This document shows, in pieces, positions 62,312-64,000 of a DNA stretch of 64,000 nucleotides. The notes under the pieces are model-generated. The model worked only from the letters and a program-made list of their open reading frames with translations. It was not told where the DNA came from and did no database searches. Position numbers and translations under genes: made by a program. Origin of the DNA: Paramecium tetraurelia. Lineage: Eukaryota; Ciliophora; Oligohymenophorea; Peniculida; Parameciidae. The stretch lies in the NCBI RefSeq assembly GCF_000165425.1, contig NW_001798960.1:1-64000 (forward strand), in the 5' to 3' direction. Position 1 is the stretch's first letter. Every line of letters starts with the position of its first letter.

Positions 62312-64000
62312 ATGAAATCAGACTCTTTGGCAGTAAGTGTATTATTTTTTGATTAGGAAGAATTATCAAATCAAGAACCCAATAGGTCGTGGAGCAGGTA
62401 GTTTTGTGTGTAAAATTGTCAACCGTTTAACTAAAGTAGAAATGGCTGCCAAGATCATACAAAAAACTGTATAGAATGCGCAAAAAATATAAAATGAAGT
62501 TACTATTCATTAAGAATTACATCATAAGAATATAGTGCATCTAATAGACATATTTGAAGATGCTGATAACAGTTATCTCATAATGGAATTATGTGATTCA
62601 GATATCTATTAGTTGGTAAAAAAGGAACCATTCACCGAATAATAAATACGATATTATGGCAGAGAATTGGCAGAAGGCTTAAAGTATTTACATACTCACA
62701 ATATAATCCACAGAGATATCAAATTAGGTAACTTATTGATCTAAAATGATACCCTTAAAATTGCAGATTTTGGATTGGCTGTAAAATTAAACAACGATGA
62801 AGAAGAGAGAAACACTCTATGTGGAACTCCTAATTATATAAGTCCTGAAATCATAAACCAATAACCTTATGGAAAGAAAGTGGATTTGTGGAGTATGGGA
62901 TGTTGCTTATATGCTATGGCTAAAGGACATGGACCCTTTGAAGAAAAGAATGCTCCTTTGGGTGAAGTTTTGAGAAGAGTCAAAATTGGCGATTTCGACT
63001 TACCCAAAGATTTCAGTGAGGTCTTTAAAGATCTAATAATCAATTTATTAAATTTGGATGCCGATTAAAGATACTCTATTGAAAAGATAATGAAACATCC
63101 TTTTTTTATTGAATCTATCCCACCTAAGGTTTAGAGTAGGAATCAATCTAGTTCATAAATTAAGTAACTTCTAGATTTGAGTCCTTTTGTAAAACAACAA
63201 TAACATAGATCTACTTGTTCGATGATTGGATTGGAGAAATAATAAATTGTAGCTTCTTTTATATAGAAATAATAACAATTAGGAGGAAAGAAGCTCTTAT
63301 TTGGTTAAACTACCAATAGCAAAGGAGGGTTAAAATAAAATTATCACCTGGAGAATGTTCCTCGATTTTTCTTGCCTTAAGAATCTCATTCTAATAACAC
63401 AAGCTGTAATCATTACAATAAAGAAAACATTTACAAAGAAAACTGCAATAAGGAAAACATAAGAGACAACAGTGTCAAACTAATAAAACATAATTCTTCA
63501 ACCATTAATGTTTATAATGAATCTCCGATAAAATTAGGGGATTTAAAACAATGTAAGTTATAGACAAAGAATGGATTATTGTAAATACATGAAGATGGCA
63601 GATTTTAAATGGATGTATGCAATAAAGATTTAAACTTTATTATTTAACCAAATGGATAAGAAGTAATTCTTATATTAATATGATAGGTTTTGGTTCAAAA
63701 AAAGGGGTAAAAACCAAAACAATATAGATTAAATGAACTACCTTAAAAACTGTAGAAGTTTTATACTTATTCAAAACAAGTTTGTAATGCAATCAGGGAA
63801 AGGAATTAAAAACAAAGGATTAATAATGAACATGGAAATTTTGCTTTGAAAAACACAAAATTAGGATAATGTTTTGAAGGATACATAGCATAGTCTAAAA
63901 TAAAAGTACATTCTTTATTAATAATATGATTAGATTTAACACATATTGAATTCAGATACAATAAAATTGTAAATGTAAAATGGATCTATCAAATCTATAA
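62312..64000 (+). CDS. Polo-like kinase 4-like kinase (3' end cut by window)
   Basis: Kinase domain: [52 protein letters not shown], then [20 protein letters not shown]. The order and the [10 protein letters not shown] form match polo and PLK4 kinases. After a Gln/Asn-rich linker, LQTKNGLLQIHEDGRFQMDV and a following NFIIQPNGQEV look like a PLK4 cryptic polo box. Introns 62333-62360 (28 nt, ends GAAG), 63663-63686 (24 nt) and 63906-63933 (28 nt). The reading frame continues past base 64,000, so the last polo-box part is missing. PLK4 triggers centriole/basal-body duplication; Paramecium has thousands of basal bodies. Another polo-class kinase is the alternative. Confidence 0.78.

Overview
The window is ciliate nuclear DNA, almost certainly a Paramecium. 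Real genes read through TAA and TAG as glutamine and end only at TGA. They are cut by very short introns (20-37 nt, nearly all GTA...TAG), sit a few tens of bases apart, and lie in roughly 70% AT DNA. With those rules about 27 gene models close in frame: after subtracting the introns their coding length is a multiple of three. All gene calls come from reading the sequence by eye. No database search was run.

Region 1-14.6 kb is gene-poor and looks like mobile-element debris. It holds a broken non-LTR (LINE) retroelement on the minus strand (about 5.48-7.27 kb) with recognisable AP-endonuclease and reverse-transcriptase motifs. It also holds an unassigned, TGA-interrupted reading frame at 0.79-2.4 kb, a (TAA)n tract at 8.38 kb and a 150-N assembly gap at 10,919-11,068. 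One secreted H-type-lectin-like gene (11.14-12.09 kb) stands next to the gap.

From 14.6 kb to the end the DNA is a dense gene array. 14.6-22.5 kb: a trichocyst-matrix-like secretory protein, a FAM221-type Cys-rich protein, a small coiled-coil protein, a PH-plus-CAMK kinase, a bZIP factor and a SANT/Myb protein. 23-27 kb: a KxDL-like small protein, a tiny basic protein and an importin-7/8-like receptor. 27.8-33.2 kb: choline/ethanolamine kinase and two large ciliate proteins of unknown role. 33.3-35.9 kb: a PWWP protein followed by a membrane-anchored SPRY protein. 36.4-41 kb: a second copy of the tiny basic protein, a coiled-coil protein, then three tandem heat-shock-factor (HSF) genes. 42-48.2 kb: two members of a multi-pass membrane family with a degenerate histidine-kinase-like tail, flanking a protein kinase. 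48.5-54.2 kb: SF-assemblin, a CFAP298-like pseudogene, two unknown proteins, a B-box/WD40 protein and an 80-codon gene. 54.2-56.7 kb: an AGC kinase, tRNA-Thr(CGU) and an ER-lumenal HDEL protein with an apparent +1 frameshift. 57.5-64 kb: a convergent pair of the membrane family, an unknown protein, and a polo-like kinase 4-like gene cut by the window end.

The most unusual points are the four-member membrane/degenerate-kinase family, the HSF triplet with a conserved intron (3n long and stop-free in one copy), the LINE remnant in what is otherwise compact somatic-type DNA, and a set of introns that seem to end in AAG instead of TAG.
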